A stretch of DNA of 64,000 nucleotides from Allobranchiibius sp. CTAmp26 (GTDB taxonomy: Bacteria; Actinomycetota; Actinomycetes; Actinomycetales; Dermatophilaceae): NCBI RefSeq assembly GCF_017565405.1, contig NZ_JAGEKR010000006.1, forward strand, positions 1-64,000, given 5' to 3'. The notes beneath the pieces are model-generated. The model was not told the DNA's origin, made no database searches, and worked only from the letters and a program-made list of their open reading frames with translations. This document shows positions 6,694-15,923 of the stretch, piece after piece. A program made the translations under genes and the position numbers. The first letter of the stretch is position 1; the number at the start of each line of letters is the position of its first letter.

Positions 6694-8462
6694 TGCTCCA
6701 GGAGATCCATCTGCGTGGCCTCGGGGTCATCGACGATGCGTTGTTGGAGCTGTCCGACGGCCTCAACGTCGTCACCGGAGAGACCGGTGCCGGCAAGACG
6801 ATGGTGGTGCAGGGTCTCGGCCTCCTCCTCGGCGGTCGTGCCGACCCCGGGTTGGTGCGCGCCGGCAGCGGCCAGGCCGTGGTCGAGGGCGTGGTCCAGG
6901 TGTCCGACGGCGATCCCGCACTGCTCCGAGCGCTGGAGGCGGGTGCCGACGCCGAGGATGCCGTCCGCGACGGTCTGGTCCTGGTGCGCAGCGTGTCCGC
7001 GGCCGGCAGGTCCCGTGCCCACATCGGTGGGCGCAGTGCCCCGATCGGGGTGCTGGGCGAGATCGGCGAGCATCTGGTCGCCGTGCACGGCCAGGCCGAC
7101 CAGTGGCGTTTGCAGCGACCCGATCAGCACCGCGTGGTGCTCGACGAATTCGGGGGCGTGACGCTCGCGGACACCCGGGCGGCGTACGTGACGCTCTTCG
7201 ACGAATGGACCGTGACGCAGGCCGAGCTCACGGCCTTGCGCGAGGAGTCCCGCGAGCGTGTCCAACGCCTGGAACTGCTGACCGCGGGCTTGGAGGAGAT
7301 CGCGGCCGTCGACCCCCAGCCGGGTGAGGACGACGAGCTCGCCGCGCAGAGCGAGCGGATGCTGCACGTCGACGCACTGCGGGAGGCCGCCGCGATCGCC
7401 CATGCCGCGCTGGTGGGCGACGACGACGAGCCCGAGCGGGCGCCGTACGTCGTGGACCTCGTCTCGCACGCCCGCCAGTCGCTGGCGGGAGAGGGCGATC
7501 ACGACGTCGAGCTCGCCGGCCTGGCCGACCGGCTGAGGGAGATCGGCATCCTGGCCGGTGAACTCGGGACCGATCTGGGCAGCTATCTGGCGGGACTGGA
7601 CATCGAGCCGGGCCGCCTCGAAGCGGTGCAGCAGAGGCGTGCGGCGCTGGGCCGGCTGACCCGCAAGTACGGCGCCGACGTGGCCGAGGTGCTCGCCTGG
7701 GCCAAGGACGCGGCCGCCTCGGTCGACGCCCTGGCGGGCAGCGACGACCGCATCGCCCACCTCGGCGCACGGCTCGAACAGCTGGCGACCCAGCTGGTGG
7801 ACGCGGCCGACGCGTTGACCGCAGGGCGTCGTACGGCAGCGGTGACCCTGCAGGAGCTGGTCGCGCAGGAGCTGGCCCACCTGGCGATGGGGTCGGCGCG
7901 GATCGAGGTGATGGTCACCCCCACGCCTGGGGAGTACACCGCTCACGGCATCGACCGGGTCGAGATCATGCTGGCGGCGAACAAGGGTGCCGCGCTGCGC
8001 AACCTCGCCAAGGCGGCGTCCGGGGGTGAACTCTCCCGGGTGATGCTCGCACTGGAGGTGGTCACCGGCTCCGGAGCGGTGCCGACGTTCGTCTTCGACG
8101 AGGTCGACGCGGGCGTCGGGGGAGCCGCGGCGCTGGACGTCGGCGCCCGGTTGCAGCGCCTCGCCGAGCACGCGCAGGTCATCGTGGTCACCCACCTGGC
8201 TCAGGTCGCGGCGTACGCCGACCGGCACCTGGTCGTCCGCAAGGAGAGCGACGGACAAGTCACCCAGAGCGACGTGGCCGTGGTCGAGGGTGACGACCGG
8301 CTGGCCGAACTCGCGCGGATGCTGGGCGGCGTGAGCGAGAGCCAGGTCGCCCAGGAGCACGCCCGCGAGCTGCTCGAGGCGGCCCAGGGCCCGGCCCTGC
8401 GCGGAGCAGGCGTGTCGGCTACGTCCGGAGGCCGGCGACGGCCCGTGGATGACGTAGGCTGA
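6693..8462 (+). CDS. recN: DNA repair protein RecN
   Basis: The product (589 aa) is an SMC-like ATPase acting in double-strand-break repair. Walker A is GETGAGKT (29-36). A long central coiled-coil region follows, then the ABC signature region AASGGELSRVMLALE and Walker B TFVFDEVDAGVGG, and a DNA-repair-type D-loop region (VIVVTHLAQVAAYAD). The length is typical for the family. ATG 6693 overlaps the nadK stop by one base. The frame stays open upstream through nadK, but homology begins only here. Confidence 0.95.
   Translation: MLQEIHLRGLGVIDDALLELSDGLNVVTGETGAGKTMVVQGLGLLLGGRADPGLVRAGSGQAVVEGVVQVSDGDPALLRALEAGADAEDAVRDGLVLVRSVSAAGRSRAHIGGRSAPIGVLGEIGEHLVAVHGQADQWRLQRPDQHRVVLDEFGGVTLADTRAAYVTLFDEWTVTQAELTALREESRERVQRLELLTAGLEEIAAVDPQPGEDDELAAQSERMLHVDALREAAAIAHAALVGDDDEPERAPYVVDLVSHARQSLAGEGDHDVELAGLADRLREIGILAGELGTDLGSYLAGLDIEPGRLEAVQQRRAALGRLTRKYGADVAEVLAWAKDAAASVDALAGSDDRIAHLGARLEQLATQLVDAADALTAGRRTAAVTLQELVAQELAHLAMGSARIEVMVTPTPGEYTAHGIDRVEIMLAANKGAALRNLAKAASGGELSRVMLALEVVTGSGAVPTFVFDEVDAGVGGAAALDVGARLQRLAEHAQVIVVTHLAQVAAYADRHLVVRKESDGQVTQSDVAVVEGDDRLAELARMLGGVSESQVAQEHARELLEAAQGPALRGAGVSATSGGRRRPVDDVG
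8455..8460 (+). promoter_or_regulatory. Candidate -10 (near-leaderless) for pyrG
   Basis: TAGGCT lies inside the last codons of recN, 8 nt before the pyrG GTG at 8469, and no Shine-Dalgarno sequence precedes that GTG. The spacing is close to that of leaderless promoters, so pyrG may have its own start in addition to read-through. No clear -35 is seen. Confidence 0.35.
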
Positions 8463-8468
8463 GAGCCC

Positions 8469-10154
8469 GTGGTGGACATTACGAAACACATATTCGTCAC
8501 CGGCGGCGTTGCCTCCTCGCTCGGCAAGGGCCTGACCGCCTCCAGCCTCGGACATCTGCTCCGGGCGCGCGGACTGCGGGTCACCATGCAGAAGCTGGAT
8601 CCGTACCTCAACGTCGATCCCGGCACGATGAACCCGTTCCAGCACGGCGAGGTCTTCGTCACCGAGGACGGCGCCGAGACGGACCTGGACGTCGGGCACT
8701 ACGAGCGCTTCCTGGATGTGAATCTCGCCGGTGACGCCAACGTCACCACCGGCAAGGTCTACAGCCGGGTGCTCGCCCGGGAGCGCCGCGGGGAGTACCT
8801 CGGCGACACCGTGCAGGTCATCCCGCACGTGACCAACGAGATCAAGACGCAGATGCGCGCGCAGGCCGCGGACGACGTCGACCTGATCATCACCGAGATC
8901 GGCGGGACCGTCGGCGACATCGAGTCGCTGCCCTTCCTGGAGGCCGCCCGTCAAGTGCGCCAGGACGTCGGGCGCGACAACGTCTTCTTCCTGCACGTCT
9001 CGCTCGTGCCCTATCTCGCGCCCAGCGGCGAGTTGAAGACCAAGCCGACCCAGCACTCCGTCGCCGCGCTGCGGCAGGTCGGCATCCAGCCCGACGGGCT
9101 CGTGCTGCGCGCCGACCGGGAGATCCCGGAGAGCATCAAGGCCAAGATCTCGCTGATGTGCGACGTGGACACCGAGGCCTGCGCGGCCGCGATCGACGCG
9201 CCGAGCATCTACGACATCCCCAAGGTGCTGCACACCCAGGGGCTCGACGCCTACGTCGTACGCCGCCTCGGGCTGTCCTTCCGCGACGTGGACTGGCACG
9301 ACTGGGACGAGCTGCTGCAGCGGGTGCACCGCCCTCAGCACGAGGTCGAGATCGCCCTGGTCGGCAAGTACGTCGACCTGCCGGACGCCTACCTGTCGGT
9401 CACCGAGGCGCTGCGCGCCGGTGGATTCCACCACGACGCGAAGGCGCGGATCCGCTGGGTCGCGAGCGATGAGTGCAAGACCCCCGGCGGCGCGCAGAAG
9501 GCGCTCGGGGGAGTCGACGCGGTGCTGGTGCCCGGCGGCTTCGGCGTACGCGGCATCGAGGGCAAGCTCGGTGCGTTGCGGTGGGCGCGCGAGAACCGTG
9601 TGCCGACGCTCGGCATCTGCCTAGGCCTGCAGTGCATGGTCATCGAGTACGCGCGGGACGTCGCGAAGATCGAGGGCGCGTCGTCCTCGGAGTTCGACCC
9701 CGAGACGCCGGCGCCGGTGATCGCCACGATGGAGGAGCAGAAGGCCTTCGTCGAGGGCGCGGGCGACCTCGGTGGCACCATGCGCCTGGGCGCGTATCCC
9801 GCTCTGCTGGAAGAGGGCTCGGTGATCGCCGAGGCGTACGGCACGATCCGCGTCTCCGAGCGCCACCGGCACCGCTACGAGGTCAACAACGCCTACCGCG
9901 AGCAGCTCGCCGAGGCCGGGCTGGTCTTCAGCGGCACGTCGCCCGATGGCACCCTGGTGGAGTTCGTGGAGTTGCCGCGCGACGTGCACCCGTACTACGT
10001 CTCCACGCAAGCGCACCCGGAGTTCCTGTCCCGCCCGCACCGCGCGCACCCGCTCTTCGCCGGGCTGATCGGCGCCGCGATCGACGAGCAGCGCGCCAGC
10101 CGGCTGGTCGACGTACCCAGCGCCCGACCCGCCGAGACCGCCGTCGCCCCGTGA
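8469..10154 (+). CDS. pyrG: CTP synthase
   Basis: The product (561 aa) makes CTP from UTP, ATP and glutamine. The N-terminal synthetase domain starts at once ([20 protein letters not shown], then [18 protein letters not shown]). The class I glutamine amidotransferase domain follows from about residue 295, with catalytic Cys in [15 protein letters not shown] and the His/Glu pair in QAHPEF. The length is standard. A tail of about 20 residues after the amidotransferase domain is variable. It overlaps the Nudix gene by 4 bp. In mycobacteria steA and steB separate recN from pyrG; here only 6 nt do. Confidence 0.97.
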   Translation: MVDITKHIFVTGGVASSLGKGLTASSLGHLLRARGLRVTMQKLDPYLNVDPGTMNPFQHGEVFVTEDGAETDLDVGHYERFLDVNLAGDANVTTGKVYSRVLARERRGEYLGDTVQVIPHVTNEIKTQMRAQAADDVDLIITEIGGTVGDIESLPFLEAARQVRQDVGRDNVFFLHVSLVPYLAPSGELKTKPTQHSVAALRQVGIQPDGLVLRADREIPESIKAKISLMCDVDTEACAAAIDAPSIYDIPKVLHTQGLDAYVVRRLGLSFRDVDWHDWDELLQRVHRPQHEVEIALVGKYVDLPDAYLSVTEALRAGGFHHDAKARIRWVASDECKTPGGAQKALGGVDAVLVPGGFGVRGIEGKLGALRWARENRVPTLGICLGLQCMVIEYARDVAKIEGASSSEFDPETPAPVIATMEEQKAFVEGAGDLGGTMRLGAYPALLEEGSVIAEAYGTIRVSERHRHRYEVNNAYREQLAEAGLVFSGTSPDGTLVEFVELPRDVHPYYVSTQAHPEFLSRPHRAHPLFAGLIGAAIDEQRASRLVDVPSARPAETAVAP

Positions 10155-10786
10155 CGTTCGGTGACCGGTACGACCCGCGGCCGGTCGTCTCCTCCGAGCA
10201 TCCTTTCCACGGGCACGTCTGGGATGTGCGCACCGATGTGGTCGACCTCGGTCATGCCGGTGAGGTGACCCGCGACTACATCGAGCACACCGGTGCCGTC
10301 GCGGTCGTCGCGCTGCGTGGCGAGCCGGGGCTCGAGGAGGTGGCGATGATCCAGCAGTACCGCCACCCGGTGCGCACGTACGACTGGGAGATCCCCGCGG
10401 GTCTGCTCGACCAGCCCGGTGAGGACCCGCGCGACGCGGCTGCCCGGGAACTGCGCGAGGAGGCCGACCTCGACGCGCACCGGTGGGACGTCCTGATCGA
10501 CCTGTTCACCTCGCCCGGTGCGCTGTCGGAGAACATCCGCGTCTTCCTCGCGCGTGACGTGTTCGACGCCACCGCAGAGGGTTTCGTGCGCGAGGGCGAA
10601 GAAGCCGGTATGACGACGACCTGGGTCCGTCTCGACGACGCGGTCGACGCCGTGCTCGACGGACGGATGCACAACGGCCCCGGGGCCGCGGCCGTCATGG
10701 CGGCCTACATCGCCCGGCAACGCGACTGGGCAGGGCTGCGTGCATCGGACGCGCCCTGGCCGTTCCACCCGGCGTACCGGCAATGA
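10151..10786 (+). CDS. Nudix hydrolase, ADP-ribose pyrophosphatase type
   Basis: The product (211 aa) has a Nudix box ([20 protein letters not shown] followed by REEADL) with the one-residue insertion before the first Glu that also occurs in mycobacterial Rv1700, an ADP-ribose pyrophosphatase next to pyrG. The N-terminal strand [10 protein letters not shown] and the C-terminal region fit the same subfamily. ADP-ribose hydrolysis is therefore likely, though not proved by sequence. GTG 10151 overlaps the pyrG stop (GTGA). Confidence 0.88.
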   Translation: MTFGDRYDPRPVVSSEHPFHGHVWDVRTDVVDLGHAGEVTRDYIEHTGAVAVVALRGEPGLEEVAMIQQYRHPVRTYDWEIPAGLLDQPGEDPRDAAARELREEADLDAHRWDVLIDLFTSPGALSENIRVFLARDVFDATAEGFVREGEEAGMTTTWVRLDDAVDAVLDGRMHNGPGAAAVMAAYIARQRDWAGLRASDAPWPFHPAYRQ

Positions 10787-10802
10787 CCCCACGCCGTCAC
10801 CG

Positions 10803-11954
10803 ATGAGCCGCACCCCGTCGTCCCGCAGTGCGGTCGCACCCTTCCAGGTGATGCAGCTGGTGCGCGCCGCGGCGGCCCGGCAGCGCAGTCACGGTGACGC
10901 GATCCTGCTCTGCGTCGGACAACCGTCGACACCGGCGCCGCGCGTAGTGGTGGACGCGGTGCACGATGCGATCGACACCCAGGTGCTCGGCTACACCGAG
11001 TCCGACGGGATCCCGGTGCTGCGCGCCGCCGTCGCCGAGCACTACCAGACGGCGTACGGCCTGGCGGTCACCCCGCAGGACGTCCTGGTGACCAATGGGT
11101 CGTCGGGCGGTTTCAGCACGCTGCTGCTGGCGGCGTTCGAGCCGGGTGCGCGGATCGCGATGACCCGGCCCGGCTACCCGGCGTACCGCAACACGGTGCA
11201 GGCGCTCGGATGCGTGCCGGTCGACCTGGTCTGCGGACCGGAGACCAGGTTCCAGCCGACCGTCGAGCTGCTCGAGGCGCTCCCGCAGCGCCCGGACGGA
11301 GTCATCCTCGCGAGCCCGGCGAACCCCACCGGCACGATCATCGATGCCCGCGAGCTGGAGCGGATCGCGCACTGGTGCGAAGCGAACGACGTGCTGCTGA
11401 TCTCCGACGAGATCTACCACGGCATCTCCTACGGGCGCGAGTGCGCGAGCGCGTGGGAGTTCTCGGGGGCCGGCGCGGTGATGGGATCGGTCAGCAAGTA
11501 CCACTCGATGACCGGCTGGCGACTGGGTTGGGCATTGCTGCCGCCGGAGTTGCGTACGTCGGTCGACCGGCTCCAGGGCAACCTCGCCATCTGTGCTCCC
11601 GCCGTGTCCCAGGTCGGGGCGGTGGCGGCGTTCTCCGCAGGCGCCCAGCACGAACTGCGGTCGCACGTCGAGCGATACGCGCGTAACCGCGATGTCCTGC
11701 TGGGCCGGCTGCCGGAACTCGGGATCACGTCGTTCGCGCCGCCGGACGGGGCGTTCTACGCGTACTGCGACATCGGTCACCTCACCACCGACTCCCTGAC
11801 GTGGTGCCACGACGTCCTCGCGCGCACCGGGGTGGCGCTGGCGCCGGGCATCGACTTCGACCCGATCGACGGGCACCACTACATGCGGTTGTCCTTCTGT
11901 GGTGACACCGCCGATCTGAACGAGGCGCTGGACCGGCTGGCGGCGGTCTGCTGA
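10803..11954 (+). CDS. PLP-dependent class I/II aminotransferase
   Basis: The product (383 aa) is a fold-type I aminotransferase. The PLP-Lys is in GSVSKYHSMTGWRLGW (Lys near residue 231). Other conserved points are ASPANPTGTIID (substrate/PLP contacts), LLISDEIYHGISY (Asp-x-x-Tyr) and the C-terminal MRLSFCGD (carboxylate-binding Arg). The substrate cannot be told from sequence; alanine/aspartate-type or valine-pyruvate-type are possible. ATG 10803 starts 16 nt after the Nudix stop. This gene replaces xerD, found at this position in mycobacteria. A 48-bp palindromic repeat begins 15 nt after its stop. Confidence 0.85.
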   Translation: MSRTPSSRSAVAPFQVMQLVRAAAARQRSHGDAILLCVGQPSTPAPRVVVDAVHDAIDTQVLGYTESDGIPVLRAAVAEHYQTAYGLAVTPQDVLVTNGSSGGFSTLLLAAFEPGARIAMTRPGYPAYRNTVQALGCVPVDLVCGPETRFQPTVELLEALPQRPDGVILASPANPTGTIIDARELERIAHWCEANDVLLISDEIYHGISYGRECASAWEFSGAGAVMGSVSKYHSMTGWRLGWALLPPELRTSVDRLQGNLAICAPAVSQVGAVAAFSAGAQHELRSHVERYARNRDVLLGRLPELGITSFAPPDGAFYAYCDIGHLTTDSLTWCHDVLARTGVALAPGIDFDPIDGHHYMRLSFCGDTADLNEALDRLAAVC

Positions 11955-11969
11955 CCGCGCGCCCCGCTC

Positions 11970-12017
11970 GGTTGTCCGCAGTTTCGCGCAGACGGTGTCA
12001 CGAATCTGCGGACACTC
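11970..12017 (+). repeat. 48-bp palindromic repeat family 1, copy A
   Basis: It starts GGTTGTCCGC and ends CACGAATCTGCGGACACTC. The geometry is 19-nt arms around a 10-nt loop. It aligns without gaps to copies B, C and D. It sits between the aminotransferase stop and the DUF1304 promoter and could also act as a terminator. Its right arm is less symmetrical than in copies B and C. Confidence 0.85.
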
Positions 12018-12025
12018 GGCACCGC

Positions 12026-12031
12026 TAGATT
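12026..12031 (+). promoter_or_regulatory. -10 element of a leaderless DUF1304 transcript
   Basis: TAGATT is separated from the GTG at 12038 by exactly 6 nt (GCCGGT), and there is no Shine-Dalgarno sequence. This is the spacing expected when transcription starts at the first base of the start codon. The upstream -35 region would overlap the right arm of repeat copy A. Confidence 0.5.
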
Positions 12032-12037
12032 GCCGGT

Positions 12038-12418
12038 GTGGTCTCTCTCGCATACGTGCTGCTCGGCCTGGCCGCGGTCGTGCACGTGTGCATCTTCTGG
12101 CTCGAGTCCTTCGCCTGGACGGCGTCGCGCACCCGCGCCGCGTTCGGCACCAGCCCCGAGGAGGCGGAGGTCACGCGGGCCCTCGCGTACAACCAGGGGT
12201 TCTACAACCTGTTCCTCGCGGTGGTGGTCGCCGCGGCGATCGTGCTCCGGATCGCAGGCCACACCCAGGGATCGGTCGCACTGGCGATCGCCGGCGCCGG
12301 GTCGATGGTCGCCGCCGCCGTGGTCCTCGCCACCAGCGACCACTCCAAGCTGCGCGCCGCCGCCATCCAGGGTGCCGCGCCGGCGCTGGGCCTGATCGCG
12401 CTGGCGTTCACCGGCTAA
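12038..12418 (+). CDS. DUF1304 family small membrane protein
   Basis: The product (126 aa) has four hydrophobic segments. The first is SLAYVLLGLAAVVHVCIFWL (about 3-22). The second is the LFLAVVVAAAIVLRI region. The last two are the Ala-rich helices near 85-100 and 108-124. The sequence RALAYNQGFYNLFLA is typical of DUF1304 integral membrane proteins, whose function is unknown. The GTG start is probably the transcript start (leaderless). The gene is bracketed by repeat copies A and B. Confidence 0.82.
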   Translation: MVSLAYVLLGLAAVVHVCIFWLESFAWTASRTRAAFGTSPEEAEVTRALAYNQGFYNLFLAVVVAAAIVLRIAGHTQGSVALAIAGAGSMVAAAVVLATSDHSKLRAAAIQGAAPALGLIALAFTG

Positions 12419-12440
12419 GCGTCCCCGCCGGTCGTACGTC

Positions 12441-12488
12441 GGTTGTCCGCGCTTTCGTGTCGACGCCGTCACGAATCTGCGGACAACC
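12441..12488 (+). repeat. 48-bp palindromic repeat family 1, copy B
   Basis: This is the best palindrome of the family: outer arms GGTTGTCCGC and GCGGACAACC, inner arms TTCGTG and CACGAA, loop TCGACGCCGT. It lies between the stop of DUF1304 and the stop of the convergent small gene on the minus strand, so it may also work as a bidirectional terminator. Confidence 0.9.
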
Positions 12489-12492
12489 ACCG

Positions 12493-12948
12493 TCAGGAGT
12501 CGAGCAGCTGCCCCACCGGGGCGACCTGCTCCGAGGTCTCGGGGCAGCACCACACCATGTCGTCCTCGACCATGCGGGCATCGAGCGGGTGAGTGCGCGG
12601 ATGCGCGGGGCAGGGTGGCCAGTTGCTCCGCCCGGACGAAGCACCGGCTTCCTGGATGTGCGCCTCCACCGCAGTGGTGGTGGCCCACAACCGCGAGGGC
12701 CAGTCGATGTCCTCAGGATGAATCCACAGCCCGATGCTGCTCCCGCTCGAGTCCCGTAGCCACCATCCGTTGATCTCCGGGAGGTCCTCGGTCGTCGTGG
12801 ACCCGGGCAGGAGGCGCAGGCCGAGGTCGGTCCAGAGGGAAGACCCGATGTCGCGCAGGACAGCGAACTCGGGCGGCAGGTCCGCCGGCAGGTCAGGAGG
12901 TCGGTTGTCCGCACTTCCGTGTCGACGTCGTCGCGATCTTGCGGACAA
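12493..12948 (-). CDS. Hypothetical protein, start unclear (overlaps a repeat)
   Basis: The product is up to 151 aa. Notable stretches are ADLPPEFAVLRDIGSSLW, GLRLLPGSTTTEDLPEINGW, and the C-terminal NWPPCPAHPRTHPLDARMVEDD followed by VWCCPE, where two Cys-containing motifs look like a degenerate metal site. I do not recognise the family. The only in-frame start near the 5' end is TTG 12948, which lies inside repeat copy C, so the first 15-16 codons come from repeat DNA and no Shine-Dalgarno sequence is visible. It follows argG on the same strand 15 nt after its stop and could be co-transcribed with it. Confidence 0.6.
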   Translation of the reverse strand: MSARSRRRRHGSADNRPPDLPADLPPEFAVLRDIGSSLWTDLGLRLLPGSTTTEDLPEINGWWLRDSSGSSIGLWIHPEDIDWPSRLWATTTAVEAHIQEAGASSGRSNWPPCPAHPRTHPLDARMVEDDMVWCCPETSEQVAPVGQLLDS

Positions 12949-12950
12949 CC
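12903..12950 (+). repeat. 48-bp palindromic repeat family 1, copy C
   Basis: Its outer arms GGTTGTCCGC and GCGGACAACC are identical to those of copy B. The centre has diverged (ACTTCCGTG, loop TCGACGTCGT, then CGCGATCTT). It lies between the argG stop and the body of the small downstream gene, and it overlaps that gene's only candidate start codon. It starts 462 bp after copy B. Confidence 0.9.
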
Positions 12951-12963
12951 GATCGGCTTGCTG

Positions 12964-14388
<1,425 letters not shown>

Positions 14389-14438
14389 ACGGCGCTGCGC
14401 CGACCGCCGCCGAGCGCGTCGCCTGCCGGGCGGGCGCG

Positions 14439-15333
14439 TCACAGGTCAACGGCCCGATTGACCCACGTGGAGACGATGCGCATGCCCAGATGCAGGTAGA
14501 GCGGGAGAGCGCCGGTGCGGCTGTCAGTGGCGAGGGTCGCGCGGTGCGCCCTGTTCCCGCAGCGTGGCGAAGGTGTCGGCGAGCAGTGCCCGGGCGAGCC
14601 CGCGCCGGCGATGGGTCGCGCGGACGGCGAGCCGCTCGACGTCGCCGGTGCCCTCCTCGAGGATCGCGTACGCGGCGCCCACCACCGTCCCGTCGGAGTC
14701 GACGACCACTCGCAGGTGCGACGGTGCGAACCCCGGCCGTTGCAGGGTGCGCGCCAGGAAGTCCTCGAGCGAGGCCCTGTCCCGGTCCGACCACTCGAGG
14801 AAGGCGTCCTCCATGACCTGCCAGACGACGTCGTAATCGGCCGTCGTCGCCTCTCGGATGCGGAATCCGGCGGGGACCCGCGCCGCATCCAGCTGGGCCG
14901 AGGGGGGCAACTCCAGATCCCACGCGGTCCAGCGCAGGCGGTAGCCGTGTCGCTCCAGGAACCGGTCGGCGGCACTGCCCTGCGGCACCTGCATCCCGAC
15001 CCGCGGCGCGCCGTCCGCGCGCGCCCGCTCCTGGCACCACCGGGCGAGCGCCGTACCGATGCTCCGCCCGTGCCGTCCGGGATCCACCGCGGCGTCGCAG
15101 TTCCCGGAGCCGGAGTACGCGGCGTACCCGACGAGCCGCTGCTGCTCGAAGACCCCGATGGTTCCGGCGATCGGGTCGAAGCTGGGGCGCTGCCAGTCGG
15201 CGACGAGATCGGCGGCGGTGATCTCCGCGTAGCCCAGCGCGACGATCTCCTCCGCGCCGATGAGAGTCGCGGCCATGGGGGCGTCCGCCATGGTCAGGGG
15301 GCGGGTCGTGAGGTCGGCGGGCAGGTCGTCCAC
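14439..15333 (-). pseudogene. GNAT N-acetyltransferase with C-terminal frameshift
   Basis: Reading from GTG 15333, two GNAT-like halves are visible. The N-terminal half covers DLPADLTTRPLTMADAPMAA through RHGRSIGTALARW. The C-terminal half ends with AVRATHRRRGLARALLADTF, the acetyl-CoA motif. In this frame the protein stops at 14524 after ...REQGAPRDPRH. A different frame continues with ATLATDSRTGALPLYLHLGM then RIVSTWVNRAVDL, ending at 14439. This is exactly the expected GNAT C-terminus (alpha-4/beta-6-7). Adding two bases (one GC) in the CGCG run near 14538-14543 restores one continuous frame. This is either a real inactivating or truncating mutation or a sequencing error. It lies 62 bp upstream of argG on the same strand; the substrate is unknown. 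Confidence 0.75.
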
Positions 15334-15378
15334 GCCGCACAGTTATGCCGCACCGGGGACGGGCTGTCCATCGGTTTC

Positions 15379-15384
15379 TATCCT
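15379..15384 (+). promoter_or_regulatory. -10 element of a leaderless ychJ-like transcript
   Basis: TATCCT stands 6 nt (TGCGCC) before ATG 15391 and no Shine-Dalgarno sequence is present. On the opposite strand CATAAC lies 8 nt before the GNAT start at 15333, so two divergent promoters share this 57-bp gap. Confidence 0.5.
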
Positions 15385-15390
15385 TGCGCC

Positions 15391-15756
15391 ATGTCCGACC
15401 CCTGCCCATGCGGCTCCGGCCTGCCGTACGACGACTGCTGCGGCCCCCTCCTCGCCACCACCCGGCTCGCCCGCACCGCGCTCGAACTGATGCGGTCGCG
15501 CTACACGGCGTACTACTACGGGAACGCCGAACACCTCTGGCGCACGTGGCATCCCGCAACCCGACCGGTCGAGGTCACCCTCGATCGCGAGGTCACGTGG
15601 ACGGGTCTGCGGATCCTCGAGGTGGTCGACGGCGAGGCCGAGGACAGCACCGGTGTCGTGGGGTTCGTCGCGTCGTACGACGGGGGGTCGTTGCGCGAGC
15701 GCAGCAGCTTCGAGCGGCGCGGCGGCCGGTGGCTCTACCGGGGCGAGCACTCCTGA
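15391..15756 (+). CDS. YchJ-like SEC-C motif protein (UPF0225)
   Basis: The product (121 aa) starts MSDPCPCGSGLPYDDCC, a CxC(x)nCC zinc-binding SEC-C motif. It continues with SRYTAYYYGNAEHLWRTWHP and ends with SSFERRGGRWLYRGEH, the conserved YchJ/UPF0225 pattern (NTF2-like fold). The biochemical function is not known. The start ATG coincides with the predicted transcription start. Repeat copy D begins on the last two bases of its stop codon. Confidence 0.88.
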   Translation: MSDPCPCGSGLPYDDCCGPLLATTRLARTALELMRSRYTAYYYGNAEHLWRTWHPATRPVEVTLDREVTWTGLRILEVVDGEAEDSTGVVGFVASYDGGSLRERSSFERRGGRWLYRGEHS

Positions 15757-15802
15757 TCGTCAGCGGATTCGTGGCGTCGGCGCCACCAGAACGCTGACAA
15801 TC
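15755..15802 (-). repeat. 48-bp palindromic repeat family 1, copy D (inverted)
   Basis: Read on the minus strand it starts GATTGTCAGC and contains CACGAATCCGCTGACGATC. It aligns over all 48 positions, without gaps, to copies A-C, sharing the block CACGAATC and the 19-10-19 geometry. It is the most divergent copy and lies about 2.8 kb from the A-C cluster in opposite orientation, between the ychJ-like gene and aspS. Confidence 0.75.
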
Positions 15803-15849
15803 GGGGCCCGCGCGACGGATACCGGGATGCCGCACGTCCAGCGCTTCCG

Positions 15850-15855
15850 TACGAT
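15850..15855 (+). promoter_or_regulatory. Candidate -10 for aspS
   Basis: TACGAT lies about 68 nt upstream of the aspS start in the 120-bp gap after repeat copy D. The -35 region at 17-bp spacing is poor. The resulting leader would be about 60 nt and shows no T-box features. Confidence 0.35.
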
Positions 15856-15923
15856 GGCGGACGGCCCGCTTCACAAGCGCGCGCCCGTCCGAACGATCCT
15901 CGAACCCCCGCAAAGGAACCCCT

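Noticed and set aside
11970-12950. Integron attC-like sites bordering small genes
   Set aside because: The palindromes carry GTT and AAC near their ends, but the inner bases (GTTGTCC and GGACAAC) do not fit the RYYYAAC/GTTRRRY rule. No integrase or extra-helical bases were recognised, and one of the two genes has its own promoter.
15803-15923. T-box leader of aspS
   Set aside because: No AGGGUGGNACCGCG-type T-box sequence or specifier stem is present. The same holds for alaS.
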